From positions 43,781 through 107,780 of the forward strand of contig NZ_JASXSX010000005.1 of the NCBI RefSeq assembly GCF_032085515.1: DNA of 64,000 bases. The letters are read 5' to 3'. Positions 35,611-45,100 of the stretch are shown here, in pieces (the stretch's first letter is position 1; every line of letters starts with the position of its first letter). Below the pieces are notes generated by a model that was given only the letters and a program-made list of their open reading frames with translations, had not been told where the DNA came from and ran no database searches. The stretch comes from Gleimia hominis (GTDB lineage: Bacteria > Actinomycetota > Actinomycetes > Actinomycetales > Actinomycetaceae). The translations under genes and the position numbers were made by a program.

Positions 35611-36165
35611 GTGAGCCAACCATTTGCGGGTGCCAAGCTGTCTATCGCCACGCTCCCTACGCGCAGTGGGAGTGTGCGGGATTACCAGTTGGAGCTTGCG
35701 GCTCCAGACGATTTGGGGACCCAGGTGATGACGGTTCCGGCGGGCCAGGTGATTCCCGTGGACGTGACTGTGACGTCTATGGAAGATGGCGTGTTGCTGC
35801 AGATTCAAGCTGATGCTTCGGCGCGGGCGGAGTGCGTGCGGTGTTTGCGTCCCGTTTCGCAAGACGTGCACGTGGACGTGCATGAAATGTTGTTTACCCC
35901 CGAGGCTGTGGCCCGGATTCGTAAGGAAGATGGAGATGAAGCGGTCGAGGACCTGGTGGTGCTGGAGGGCGACGAGATTGAGCTGGAACCCTGGTTGCGG
36001 GACGCGATTGTGACGAGTTTTCCGTACGCCCCGTTGTGTAAGCCCGATTGTGAGGGGCTGTGCGACGTATGTGGGAAACGCTGGGAGGACCTGCCGGATG
36101 ATCACGAGCACGAGGTATTGGACCCGCGGTTTTCGGCGTTGAAAGATTTCTTTAAGGAGGATTAG
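35611..36165 (+). CDS. yceD: DUF177/YceD-family protein
   Basis: About 184 residues. The YceD family region includes ECVRCLRPVSQDVHVDV and a C-terminal Cys cluster (CKPDCEGLCDVCG), which may bind zinc. In many bacteria this gene precedes rpmF and is thought to help 23S rRNA accumulation. GTG at 35611 is nine bases after GAGAGG; a TTG at 35602 abuts that sequence and is unlikely. Unusually, rpmF does not follow here. Confidence 0.82.
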   Translation: MSQPFAGAKLSIATLPTRSGSVRDYQLELAAPDDLGTQVMTVPAGQVIPVDVTVTSMEDGVLLQIQADASARAECVRCLRPVSQDVHVDVHEMLFTPEAVARIRKEDGDEAVEDLVVLEGDEIELEPWLRDAIVTSFPYAPLCKPDCEGLCDVCGKRWEDLPDDHEHEVLDPRFSALKDFFKED

Positions 36166-36167
36166 GG

Positions 36168-36893
36168 GTGTCGTCACATTCGCGTAAAGCAGCGCCGCCG
36201 GCAGCGGTGAACTCGCAGATTGCAGACCTGATGGGGGCGTGGTCTATAGAGTTGGACCCGGATTTGGCGGTGACTGCGCTTACGCACCGGTCGTTCGCGT
36301 TCGAGATGGGTGGGATTGAGCACAATGAGCGGCTCGAGTTCCTGGGTGATTCCGTGTTGTCGATTGTGGTTACGGAATACCTGTTTAAAACGTTCCCATC
36401 TGAGTCGGAGGCGCAGCTGTCTCGTATGCGCGGGGCCATCGTGTCTGAGCGGACACTGGCGAAAGTGGCGCGCGGGATTCATCTGGGGGATTTCATTTTG
36501 CTTGGCAAGGGCGAGAACCTCACGGGTGGGCGCGAACGTGATTCGATTTTGTGTGACACGACGGAAGCGATGATTGGCGCGACCTATTTGACGTACGGAC
36601 TAGAGACCACGCGCAAAGTGGTGGAGCACCATTTGAAACCCTTTTTGGATAACGCGGTTCAGATGGGCCGGTCGTCGGACTATAAGACGACGCTTCAGGA
36701 ATATTGTTCGCATGAGGGACTGGGGGAGCCGGTGTATGAGGCAATCGGCTCCGGCCCAGACCACGCGCGCCGGTTCCACGCAACCGTGACAATCGGGGGG
36801 CGCGTAGCCGGTGAGGGGGATGCGACCTCGAAGAAGAACGCGACCGCGGCGGCTGCGCGGGCCGCTTTCTTGAGCTTATCGGGCGCGAACTGA
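36168..36893 (+). CDS. rnc: Ribonuclease III
   Basis: A 241-residue double-strand-specific RNase. The catalytic signature ERLEFLGDSVL (about 48-58) and the later DTTEAMIGATYL carry the metal-binding acidic residues; a dsRNA-binding domain spans about 165-238 (DYKTTLQEYCSHEGLGEPVYE). GTG start with a strong AAGGAGG seven bases upstream. It processes rRNA precursors and regulates mRNAs. Confidence 0.96.
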   Translation: MSSHSRKAAPPAAVNSQIADLMGAWSIELDPDLAVTALTHRSFAFEMGGIEHNERLEFLGDSVLSIVVTEYLFKTFPSESEAQLSRMRGAIVSERTLAKVARGIHLGDFILLGKGENLTGGRERDSILCDTTEAMIGATYLTYGLETTRKVVEHHLKPFLDNAVQMGRSSDYKTTLQEYCSHEGLGEPVYEAIGSGPDHARRFHATVTIGGRVAGEGDATSKKNATAAAARAAFLSLSGAN

Positions 36894-36896
36894 TCG

Positions 36897-37778
36897 ATGC
36901 CGGAGCTTCCCGAAGTTGAAACTATCCGCGCGGGGCTAGACCCCCACGTTCGGGGCCGCACTATTACGCGCGCGCACGTGTGGCACCCCCGCATAGCTCG
37001 TACGTCCGAGTCGCCGCACGCACTTGAGCAGGCCCTCACGGGGCTGCAAATTGAGTCGACCGCGCGGCGGGGCAAATTCATGTGGGCGGTAGCGCAAAAA
37101 GGGCAGCGGGAACCCCGGGCGATTGTGATGCACCTGGGGATGTCGGGGCAGCTTCACTGGCACGAACCGGCCGCGGCGCCGTTGGCGCGTAAACGTCACG
37201 AACACGTGCGCTTAGAATTTGACGACGGGTCGGTGCTGAGTTTTGTTGACCAACGCACGTTCGGGCGGGTTGAAGTGGTGCCACTGTTGGTTACGCAGCA
37301 GGGGGATCGCGTGCCCACCAGTGCGGCGCATATTGCGCGTGACCCACTGGATCCACTGCTGGACCTCGCGGCGGTAAGTAGACGCATCCGCGCATCCCGC
37401 ACGCCCATTAAAACCCTGCTGCTGAATCAGGCAGTGGTCTCGGGGGTGGGGAATATTTACGCGGACGAGGCCCTGTGGGCAACCCAGATTTTTGGGGGCC
37501 GGCGGGGACGGGCCCTGCGGGTGCGGGACGTAAGTGCGGTATTGGAGGCGTGCCGAGAGGTGATTGAACGGTCGATTGCCGCGGGAGGCACGTCGTTTGA
37601 CACGCTGTATGTGAATATTGAAGGCCAGGCGGGTTATTTTGAGCGTGAGCTCCAAGTGTATGGACGGGAAGGGCAAAACTGTCGGCGCTGCGGAGCTGTA
37701 ATTAGGCGGATTGTGATTTCTAACCGCTCACATTTTTACTGTCCGCACTGTCAACGCGGGAGGTTAATCCGCGGGTAG
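36897..37778 (+). CDS. mutM: MutM/Fpg, formamidopyrimidine-DNA glycosylase
   Basis: A 293-residue repair glycosylase that removes 8-oxoguanine. The N-terminal catalytic proline and acidic residue are in MPELPEVETIR; the helix-two-turn-helix has VSGVGNIYADEALW; a C-terminal zinc finger uses CRRCG and CPHCQ. It follows rnc by 3 bp, as in mycobacteria. Confidence 0.95.
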   Translation: MPELPEVETIRAGLDPHVRGRTITRAHVWHPRIARTSESPHALEQALTGLQIESTARRGKFMWAVAQKGQREPRAIVMHLGMSGQLHWHEPAAAPLARKRHEHVRLEFDDGSVLSFVDQRTFGRVEVVPLLVTQQGDRVPTSAAHIARDPLDPLLDLAAVSRRIRASRTPIKTLLLNQAVVSGVGNIYADEALWATQIFGGRRGRALRVRDVSAVLEACREVIERSIAAGGTSFDTLYVNIEGQAGYFERELQVYGREGQNCRRCGAVIRRIVISNRSHFYCPHCQRGRLIRG

Positions 37779-37784
37779 TCTGCG

Positions 37785-37790
37785 TACAAT
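37785..37790 (+). promoter_or_regulatory. Candidate -10 box for the response regulator
   Basis: TACAAT at 37785-37790 is a good -10 match about 45 bases before the GTG start; the -35 is weak (TTAATC, spacer 15). It suggests the regulator has its own promoter rather than reading through from mutM. Confidence 0.35.
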
Positions 37791-37835
37791 AGGACTGGTT
37801 TAGTTTTTGCCACTTCGAACCTGTGGGGTGAGTTT

Positions 37836-38498
37836 GTGAATAGTGAAAGTAAAGCCGTTCGCGTGATGATCATTGACGACCACGAGATTGTCCGAAGGGG
37901 CATCGCGGAACTCGTTGACCGGGCGGATGATCTGGAGGTCGTGGCGGAAGCCGGGTCGGTTGAAGATGCGATCCGCCGCGCCGAACTGGTGGTGCCCGAC
38001 GTGATGCTGGTGGACCTGCAGCTACCGGACGGCACGGGGATTGACATTATGCGGAAACTGCGAGAGACAAAACCGCAGATCCGCCCGATTGTACTCACGT
38101 CGTTTGATGACGATTCCGCTTTGTCAGAGGCCCTTGAGGTGGGGGCTTTAGCTTACGTTTTGAAGACGGTGCACGGGGCGGAGATTACGGATGTGATCCG
38201 CGCGGTTGCTGACGGTCGGGTACTGCTTGACGAGCGGACGGTGACGCGGCGGCGGGCCGACCACGGGGACCCAACCGCGGACTTAACGCCGTCCGAACGC
38301 AAGGTACTGGGGCTGATTGGTGACGGGTTGTCGAACCGCGAGATCGGGGAGAAACTCGGGGTGGCAGAGAAAACCGTGAAGAACCACATCACGTCCCTGC
38401 TTTCCAAAATGGGGTTGCAGCGCCGCACCCAGGTGGCCGCGTGGGTTGCTGGTCAGCGCGCGGCGGCGTGGCGGAACCAAACCCCACCGCGGCCATAA
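37836..38498 (+). CDS. NarL/DevR-type response regulator
   Basis: A 220-residue two-component regulator. The receiver domain (about 8-120) has the DD pair in MIIDDHEI, phospho-acceptor Asp60 in VDLQLPDGTG, and Lys110. The LuxR-type helix-turn-helix (about 149-210) includes LTPSERKVLGLIGDGLSNREIG and VKNHITSLLSKMGL. It faces, tail to tail, a DevS-like kinase gene on the other strand, its most likely partner. DevR/DosR proteins respond to low oxygen and redox state. Confidence 0.88.
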   Translation: MNSESKAVRVMIIDDHEIVRRGIAELVDRADDLEVVAEAGSVEDAIRRAELVVPDVMLVDLQLPDGTGIDIMRKLRETKPQIRPIVLTSFDDDSALSEALEVGALAYVLKTVHGAEITDVIRAVADGRVLLDERTVTRRRADHGDPTADLTPSERKVLGLIGDGLSNREIGEKLGVAEKTVKNHITSLLSKMGLQRRTQVAAWVAGQRAAAWRNQTPPRP

Positions 38499-38685
38499 TC
38501 CCCGCCTAACCAAGCAGCTGGACTCGCGCCCTGCTAGCGGCCGCGGATGAACCCGGCGGGGTGGGAATGCTTCCGCGCCTCCGCCCCGCCCGCAGTTTCA
38601 CACGCGGGCCTGCCCCGCTGCCCCCCCCTTCGCACGAACCCCGCGAGTCAAGGCGCTCCCGCTCGGGAACGCTGCCCGCACGGGA

Positions 38686-40362
38686 TCAGTAGTCTGCGAG
38701 CGGCACGGTCCAAACCATGGTGGTGCCGTGCCCGGTTTGTGCCGGCCCGATTTTGAACGAGCCTTTCAACCTGCGCGCTCGCATCCGCAGGTTCCCCAGA
38801 CCGGAGGTACGGGTGCGGTTCTTCGGAATCCCCACCCCATCGTCTGTGACCCGCACGCTGATTTCCCCCAGTTCCGCGTGCCCGTGCACGTCAATCAGTA
38901 CTTGCGCGGCCGTTGCGTGGGCGTGGCGGGCAATGTTTGATAGGCCTTCGCGCACCACTGCCACAACGTCGTCGGCGATCGCGTCATCCACCCGGGCGGA
39001 CACTTCGTCGATACTATCCGGGTCGTCGGGTTCAATCAGCTGCCCGTCCAGATCTAGGATCAGCGAGGGAGCGAACCCCAGTGAGTTCCGCGCAATCGAC
39101 GTTTCCCTGCGTAACCGCTCCACCAGGTCCACTTCCTGATCTGGTTCCCGGAGGTCGTGCACGATCGAGCGGATTTGCCGCACGGACGCGTCAACGGCCT
39201 CAAGCGCATCTGAAAGAATCGAATCGATCTGCTCTCTTGTGGTGTCGCCGGTGTAAAGTTTCGCTTTCGCCGTGTCAATCCGCATGCCCGTGGCAAATAG
39301 CTGTTGGATAGCGAAGTCGTGTAGGTCCCGGCCGATGCGGTCGCGTTCGTCGTAAAGCGCCGCCATATCCTCCGTGTGACGGGCTGAAGATAGTTCGAGG
39401 GCAAACGCAGCCTGCCCCGCCAGGGCTTCTGCGAGCGGCAGGTCGGAGCGGTTGAATGCGGGCGCACCAATCTTTCGCAAGATCAGTAGGACGCCCTGGG
39501 CCACGCCCCGGTTGATTAGCGGCACGTACATGGCGGGGCCGAAGTTTTTGAGTTGGTCGACCCGCAGCATTGAGGCGTTTGCGAGCGAATCCACGATCAT
39601 GCCGGTTCCTTCGTGGACCACCGCCATGGCGCGTCCCTCTGGGGGAAATACGGTGCCCAGCAGGGTGTCCGCCATGTAGCCTTCCGAAATTTCGCACGCC
39701 CACGAGTAGCCCACGGACGGCAGGACGATCAGCGCGGTGTCGGCCTGCGCCACGTCTAGCACAGTTTTCGCGATGTGCGGCAGGATTTCCTCTTCGTCGT
39801 TGCCTTCCAGCATGGAGGTGACGATTCTTTGAGTACCTTTCATCCACCGCTCCCGGTTGCGTGATTCTTGGTACAGGCGCGCTTTCGCTACGGTTGCGGC
39901 GGCGACGCGCGTGAGGGCGTGCAGCATGCGCACGTCGTCATCGTCAAAATCAGTGGGCTTGTTCACTAGGTACAGGCGGCTCATGGTTTGATCGTGGATC
40001 GGCGTGGGGGTGACGAGGAGTTTATGGAGGGTTTCCGCGTCACTTTGGGGGATGCGATCCAAGCTGGAGGCGTCGTTGAGGATGTAGGTTTCGTCGGTGG
40101 GCACAAGGTTCACCAGGTTCATACCCGTGAAGACTTGTTCGGTTTCACTGGGGTGGGTGTAGTCGCGGTTGAAGAACAGGCGGGCTTCCCCCCAGGTGTC
40201 GAGTATCGACAGGGCGCCGTAGCGGGCGTTCGTGAGTCTTGTGGCTTCGTTAACGAAAGCTTGGAGGATTCCGTCTACACCGGATGCTGCCGTCAGTTTT
40301 ATCATTGCGTCCACGAGTTTTTCCGCGTGGGGTAGGGTCGGCTGACTGTCAGGCGAGGTCAT
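38686..40362 (-). CDS. DevS/DosT-like GAF histidine kinase
   Basis: A 558-residue soluble kinase: GAF domain 1 (about 25-165), GAF domain 2 (about 175-325), HisKA_3 with the phospho-acceptor in RDRIGRDLHDF (His348), and a HATPase domain with VREGLSNIARHA and DDGVGIP. This is the DevS/DosT layout. His113 lies close to the position of the DevS haem ligand, but the alignment needs a four-residue gap, so haem binding is uncertain. The ATG (after AAGGAG) overlaps the end of cydC by 14 bp, tying it to the cytochrome bd operon. Confidence 0.85.
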   Translation of the reverse strand: MTSPDSQPTLPHAEKLVDAMIKLTAASGVDGILQAFVNEATRLTNARYGALSILDTWGEARLFFNRDYTHPSETEQVFTGMNLVNLVPTDETYILNDASSLDRIPQSDAETLHKLLVTPTPIHDQTMSRLYLVNKPTDFDDDDVRMLHALTRVAAATVAKARLYQESRNRERWMKGTQRIVTSMLEGNDEEEILPHIAKTVLDVAQADTALIVLPSVGYSWACEISEGYMADTLLGTVFPPEGRAMAVVHEGTGMIVDSLANASMLRVDQLKNFGPAMYVPLINRGVAQGVLLILRKIGAPAFNRSDLPLAEALAGQAAFALELSSARHTEDMAALYDERDRIGRDLHDFAIQQLFATGMRIDTAKAKLYTGDTTREQIDSILSDALEAVDASVRQIRSIVHDLREPDQEVDLVERLRRETSIARNSLGFAPSLILDLDGQLIEPDDPDSIDEVSARVDDAIADDVVAVVREGLSNIARHAHATAAQVLIDVHGHAELGEISVRVTDDGVGIPKNRTRTSGLGNLRMRARRLKGSFKIGPAQTGHGTTMVWTVPLADY

Positions 40363-42127
40363 CGGTGTCTCCTTCCTGGGACAGAGCCCATTGGTACTGT
40401 TCGTTCGTTCGTTTCAAGTCGTTGTGACTGCCGCGGGCAGAAACCGTGGCGCTGCGGGTCCCGTCTGGATTTGCGGTTGGGTCCAGCACGAGCACTTCAT
40501 CTGCCGCTTCAAGCGGGGTGAGTCGGTGCGTCACCACCAGCGCGCCCCGGTTTTGGTCCGATTCCAGCAGGTCACGGATCAGCCCGTCTGCCGTTTGGGT
40601 GTCGACGTGCTCACCGGGTTCGTCTATTAGCATGAGGGGAGCCGGGCTGGCGAGGGCGCGGGCCAGCAGTAGCCGGCGCCGTTCTCCACCGGAAATTGTG
40701 CTGCCTTCGGATCCGAGGAGGGTACCGACCCCGTCGGTGAGTTCAGCGGCCCACTGTCCCAAGCCGGCGCGGCGCAGGAGTTCGTGCGCGTCCTCAGCTG
40801 TGATAGTGGGGGTGGCGACCCGCAGGTTCTCTAAAACGGTGGTGGCGAACACGTGTGCGTCTTCGGCGGTGAGGGACACGTATTTACCCACGTCGGCGCG
40901 GGCGAGCGTGTGAATGTCGCGTCCGCACAGGGTTACGGAACCAGACTTGGGTTCTAGTAGGCCCGCGAGCGTGTATAGGAGCGTTGTTTTCCCGATTCCG
41001 GAGGGCCCCACGATCCCGGTGTGGGAGCCAGGCCGGAGCGTGAGGTTTATCCCGGACGCCACTACGGGTCCGCCGGGCCATCCGACTGCGAGGTCTTTGG
41101 CCTCTAACACGGGGGTGAGCCCGGGTTCTAGGTGTGCTTGACCCTGTGGGGCGGCGCTCAACAGGTCATCCAGGCGCACGGCAGCGCGAGCAGATTTGAC
41201 GAGTTGCACGGCCGCGGGGCCTAGATCAGAAGTGGCTTCAAATGCGGACAGGGGGGTTAATACCACTACGGCGAGTGCCACGGCCGCGAGAGTGCCCCCA
41301 AGCGTTGAGGGAATCCCGATCCACATGGCTCCGCTCACCGCCACCGCCACGCCAACGAGGTCCACGAACGCGGCGAGGCCGGCAACGAACGCGGCGTCAT
41401 TCTTCGCTTTACGCAACCGAGTTTCAGTTTCAGCAATTGAGTTGTGCACCGCGGGGAGGCGGCCCTCAACGGCTAATTCACTGGCGTGGTCCACGAGCGT
41501 AACCGCGTTTGCAGCAAGTTCGGTGCGAGCTAAGTCGGTGGCTTCCTGGGACCGGCGCGTAGCCACAACCGTCAGGAGCGGACCGGCTACGCCCGACAGC
41601 GCGAGCCCAAGTAGGAGCACGAGGGCACTGCCCACTGACAGGAACGCGATCCCCACCACTGTCCCGGCGCTGCACACGAGCGCGACCGCTGCGGGCAAAA
41701 CAGATTTAACCAACAGGTCACCCACGGCGTCCACGTCCGTGCCGGTGCGGGCCAATAGGTCTCCGCGTCGCAGTGACACCACTTTATCGGCCTGTGAGCG
41801 CGCCAAAATTGCGTAGACGTTGTCGCGCAACGCCGCGATCCCGTCCATCGCGACCGCGTGCGAGGCCAGGCGTTGGGCGTAACGCAGCACTGCTTTAGAG
41901 ACCCCGAAGAACCTCACGCCCACGGTGGCGACCATGAGGTACATAACTGGTGGCTGCTGGGAGGCGCGGGCAATTAGCCACGCGGAGGTCGCGCCCAAAC
42001 CGATGGCCGCACCGATCCCAAGTGCGCCCAGCAGCACGGCGAGTGCGAACTTTGGTTTAGAGATCTCTAGCAGCCGTAAGATGCGCCGGATTGCGCGGCG
42101 CTCGGTTTTGGATAGAAAAAGATTCAC
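40349..42127 (-). CDS. cydC: CydC, cytochrome bd assembly ABC exporter subunit
   Basis: A 592-residue fused membrane-ATPase protein with six membrane segments (about 20-290) and an ATPase domain carrying Walker A GPSGIGKTTLLYTL, the signature ISGGERRRLLLARAL and Walker B LMLIDEPGEHVD. CydDC exports thiols (Cys/glutathione-type) or handles haem so that cytochrome bd can assemble. ATGA overlap with cydD upstream. Confidence 0.92.
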   Translation of the reverse strand: MNLFLSKTERRAIRRILRLLEISKPKFALAVLLGALGIGAAIGLGATSAWLIARASQQPPVMYLMVATVGVRFFGVSKAVLRYAQRLASHAVAMDGIAALRDNVYAILARSQADKVVSLRRGDLLARTGTDVDAVGDLLVKSVLPAAVALVCSAGTVVGIAFLSVGSALVLLLGLALSGVAGPLLTVVATRRSQEATDLARTELAANAVTLVDHASELAVEGRLPAVHNSIAETETRLRKAKNDAAFVAGLAAFVDLVGVAVAVSGAMWIGIPSTLGGTLAAVALAVVVLTPLSAFEATSDLGPAAVQLVKSARAAVRLDDLLSAAPQGQAHLEPGLTPVLEAKDLAVGWPGGPVVASGINLTLRPGSHTGIVGPSGIGKTTLLYTLAGLLEPKSGSVTLCGRDIHTLARADVGKYVSLTAEDAHVFATTVLENLRVATPTITAEDAHELLRRAGLGQWAAELTDGVGTLLGSEGSTISGGERRRLLLARALASPAPLMLIDEPGEHVDTQTADGLIRDLLESDQNRGALVVTHRLTPLEAADEVLVLDPTANPDGTRSATVSARGSHNDLKRTNEQYQWALSQEGDTDDLA

Positions 42128-43872
42128 GACTGCGCTCCTTCGAGCAAATCCGGGGTGCTGGTGACGCTTAGGGTATGCGCTTCGCTTTGCACCAGTTCGG
42201 GGTAACGCTGTTCTTCCGCGGCTGTTGCGGCGCGCGAGACCACTTCGATCACGTGATCGGCCGCATCCGTGACGGCCTTGCGATGGGCTATTACTATCAC
42301 TCGCCGGCCTTGGCTTTGCAGCCGCTTGATCGTGTCGATCACCTGGGTTTGCGTCATGGCATCCAGATGCGCAGTAGGTTCGTCAAGAATCACAATTGGC
42401 GCATCCGACAGTAAGGCGCGCGTCAGTGCCAGTCGTTGGCGCTGACCCACCGATAGTCCCACGCCCGCGTGGCCCACTTTGGTGTCCCACCCTTGCGGGC
42501 ACTGCGCGAGGACTTCATCGAAGCGGGTGGCGCGCGCTGCTGCGGCCAGTGCCTCATCACTAACTGCGCTTCCCGAGGTCACGTTGTCACGGATTGTGCC
42601 CGGCAGTATCGCAGGGTTTTGCGGCACCCACGTAACGCAGTTCCACCAGCTTTGCGGATCCAAGTCCCTCAGGTCTAAAACTGAATCTCCGGCGCGCAGT
42701 AGAATATTTCCGCGCGTGGGGGGCAGTAATTGTAGGAGCGTCATGATGGTCGTGGTTTTCCCAGCGCCGGAAGCTCCCACGAGTGCGGTGATTGACCCCG
42801 GTTCTATGCGTGCATTCAGTGCTGCCGGTGCCCACGCTCCCCGCGCGGCGACGGACAGGTCCTTGAATTCGATGGTTGCGCTGCGCACATCGGGCGCCGG
42901 GATGGTGCCCGGTTTAATGACTGGGGTTTCTAAGATTTCGAACGCGGATTGGGCTGCGGAAAGCCCATCGGCGGAAGCGTGGAACTGTTTGCCAACTTCG
43001 CGCAACGGTAAGAACACTTCCGGCGCGAGCATGATTACCGCCAGGCCAGTGAACAGGTCAACCGTGCCACTAACCATCCGCAGCCCCACCCAGACTGCTA
43101 CCAGTGCCACCGACAGGGTCGCTAAGAACTCCAAGATCGCGCCGGACAGGAACGCCACCCGCAGTGTCTGCATCGTGGTGCGCGCATGTTTTTGCCCGAG
43201 CGTGTGAATGTGCTCGCGGGGCGCGCGTTGCCGCCCAAGTGCCTGCAGGGTCGGTAGGCCCGCGATTACGTCTAGCAGCTGCGTGGCGAGCCGTTCCATG
43301 GTGGCAAGTTTTTCATCAGAAAACTGTTGCGTGAGTTTGCCCACGAGGATCATGAAAATAGGGATCAGTGGGATTGCAAAGATGGCGTACAGGGCCGACG
43401 TCCAGTCGAAATACAGCATCACCAAAATCGTGAGGGGCGTTACCGTAGCGGTGAGGACTAGTTGCGGAAGGTAAGCCACGAAGTACGGACCTAAGTCGTC
43501 TAAACCCCGCGTGATTAGGGTCACCGTGTCGGTCCCGTGGCGGGCTAACCAGCGGGGCCCCAGCTGGCTGGCGTGGTGCAGCACTTTGGACCGCAGTTCA
43601 ATAATCGTGTCGTGCGCGGCGCGTTCCCCCATGGACTGGCGCAGCCACGTGAGGGCCGCGCGGGTGAGCACTGCGATTAGGAAACCCAGAATGTACCCGC
43701 GAACTTGAACTAGGGAAGCGCCGTGCGTGATGACGGGGGAGATGGCGGCCGCAATGCAGTAAACCTGCGCAACCACGAGGATTGCGTTAAGGGTACCGAG
43801 CAGGGCCACGAGCCCGATGTACTTGCGGGCAGCGCGGGCGTAGCGCAGTAAGCGCGGGTCAAATGGTTTCAA
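42124..43872 (-). CDS. cydD: CydD, cytochrome bd assembly ABC exporter subunit
   Basis: About 582 residues: membrane domain (about 15-310) then an ATPase with GASGAGKTTTIMTLLQLL, signature LSVGQRQRLALTRALL and Walker B IVILDEPTAHLD. It forms a heterodimer with CydC. TTG at 43872, six bases after GAAGGAA, is the best start; the frame is open to 43929 but that leader lacks a ribosome-binding site. Gene order cydA-B-D-C is typical. Confidence 0.9.
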   Translation of the reverse strand: MKPFDPRLLRYARAARKYIGLVALLGTLNAILVVAQVYCIAAAISPVITHGASLVQVRGYILGFLIAVLTRAALTWLRQSMGERAAHDTIIELRSKVLHHASQLGPRWLARHGTDTVTLITRGLDDLGPYFVAYLPQLVLTATVTPLTILVMLYFDWTSALYAIFAIPLIPIFMILVGKLTQQFSDEKLATMERLATQLLDVIAGLPTLQALGRQRAPREHIHTLGQKHARTTMQTLRVAFLSGAILEFLATLSVALVAVWVGLRMVSGTVDLFTGLAVIMLAPEVFLPLREVGKQFHASADGLSAAQSAFEILETPVIKPGTIPAPDVRSATIEFKDLSVAARGAWAPAALNARIEPGSITALVGASGAGKTTTIMTLLQLLPPTRGNILLRAGDSVLDLRDLDPQSWWNCVTWVPQNPAILPGTIRDNVTSGSAVSDEALAAAARATRFDEVLAQCPQGWDTKVGHAGVGLSVGQRQRLALTRALLSDAPIVILDEPTAHLDAMTQTQVIDTIKRLQSQGRRVIVIAHRKAVTDAADHVIEVVSRAATAAEEQRYPELVQSEAHTLSVTSTPDLLEGAQS

Positions 43873-43960
43873 CCTGTTTCCTTCTGGCCGATTACATACT
43901 GTTCCATCATAAGACTGCGGGACCAGCAAACGCTGGTCCCGCAGTAACTCTCAGTGAAGA

Positions 43961-45085
43961 TTAGCCTTGAAGGAAGTTAGCTCCGAGACGAATCTTCGTG
44001 GGGTGCAAACCGGTGTTCGTGGACACGTCATCGGGGGAGATGCGGTCGCGGAACACGTGGTAAGACCATGCGGTGTAGGCAAGCACGATGGGGACAAACA
44101 CCACCGCGCAAATCGTCATGACCGTTAGCGTACCGGTCGTGGACGACGCCTGCTCAATCGTGAGCGAGTACATGTCGTCGATCGACGAGCGCATCACGTT
44201 CGGTGCCATCGCAACGAAGATGAATGCGACTGCCGAGGCGATGCTAACCGAAGACAGCAGGAACGAAGTGACCGACTTGTTCATCGCTTTTTGCGTAAAC
44301 GCCGCGGATGCAATCAGTGCCAGCGCAGCCACTACCAGGGGAATCCACGCCCAAGAGTTCGTGGCGTAACGCAGCATTGCCCACAGGGCCCACACTGCAA
44401 CCACCAGGGTCGCAACGATTGAGAAGGTGGAAGAAAGCTTCTCCGCCCGCTCATGCACCGCCCCTTCGGTCTTGAGGGACAGGAACTGCGCGCCCTGTGA
44501 CAAGCACAGCGACAGCACGGCGAGCCCACCGAGAATCGTGAACGGCGTGAGGAGGGAGAAGAAACCACCGGTGAGGTTGTGCACGGAGTGCGCCAGAACC
44601 TCAGGCGTAATTGCCCCCTGTACCGCCTCGTTCGTGGTCGGGTCCACAACCTCAATCTTCATGCCCTGAACCAGGTTCGCGAACGCAACCCCAAGCAGGA
44701 TCGGCACAACCCAACCGGCGATACTGTGCAGCACATCCCAGGTGTGGCGCCACCGCAGCGTGTTGATGCTCTTGCGCCATTCAAGTGCGGCGATGCGCAA
44801 AATCAGCAGCACCAGCACCAGGAACAAAGCCAGGTACATGCCGGAGAACATGGTGGCGTACCACTCTGGGAACGCCGCGAACGTAGCCCCGCCGGCGGTT
44901 AGTAACCAAACTTCGTTACCGTCCCAGTGCGGGCCGATTGTGCGAACCGTTTGCGTGCGTTCTTTATCGTTTTTCGCCACGATTGGCAGTAACGCACCGA
45001 CCCCGAAGTCGAAACCTTCGAGAACTAGGTAGCCCGTCCAGAGGACGGCGATCAGAATGAACCAAAGAATACTGAGCCAACTCAT
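43961..45085 (-). CDS. cydB: CydB, cytochrome bd oxidase subunit II
   Basis: A 374-residue membrane subunit with about nine segments and the CydB N-terminal pattern LVLEGFDFGVGALLP plus GPHWDGNEVWLL. With CydA it forms the high-affinity quinol oxidase used at low oxygen. A GGAAGGA site precedes the ATG, 15 bp after cydA. Confidence 0.95.
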   Translation of the reverse strand: MSWLSILWFILIAVLWTGYLVLEGFDFGVGALLPIVAKNDKERTQTVRTIGPHWDGNEVWLLTAGGATFAAFPEWYATMFSGMYLALFLVLVLLILRIAALEWRKSINTLRWRHTWDVLHSIAGWVVPILLGVAFANLVQGMKIEVVDPTTNEAVQGAITPEVLAHSVHNLTGGFFSLLTPFTILGGLAVLSLCLSQGAQFLSLKTEGAVHERAEKLSSTFSIVATLVVAVWALWAMLRYATNSWAWIPLVVAALALIASAAFTQKAMNKSVTSFLLSSVSIASAVAFIFVAMAPNVMRSSIDDMYSLTIEQASSTTGTLTVMTICAVVFVPIVLAYTAWSYHVFRDRISPDDVSTNTGLHPTKIRLGANFLQG

Positions 45086-45100
45086 TGTCTATATCCTTCC

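Noticed and set aside
42479..43207. 242-codon plus-strand frame opposite cydD
   Set aside because: Shadow of cydD; low-complexity Ala/Ser/Arg composition.
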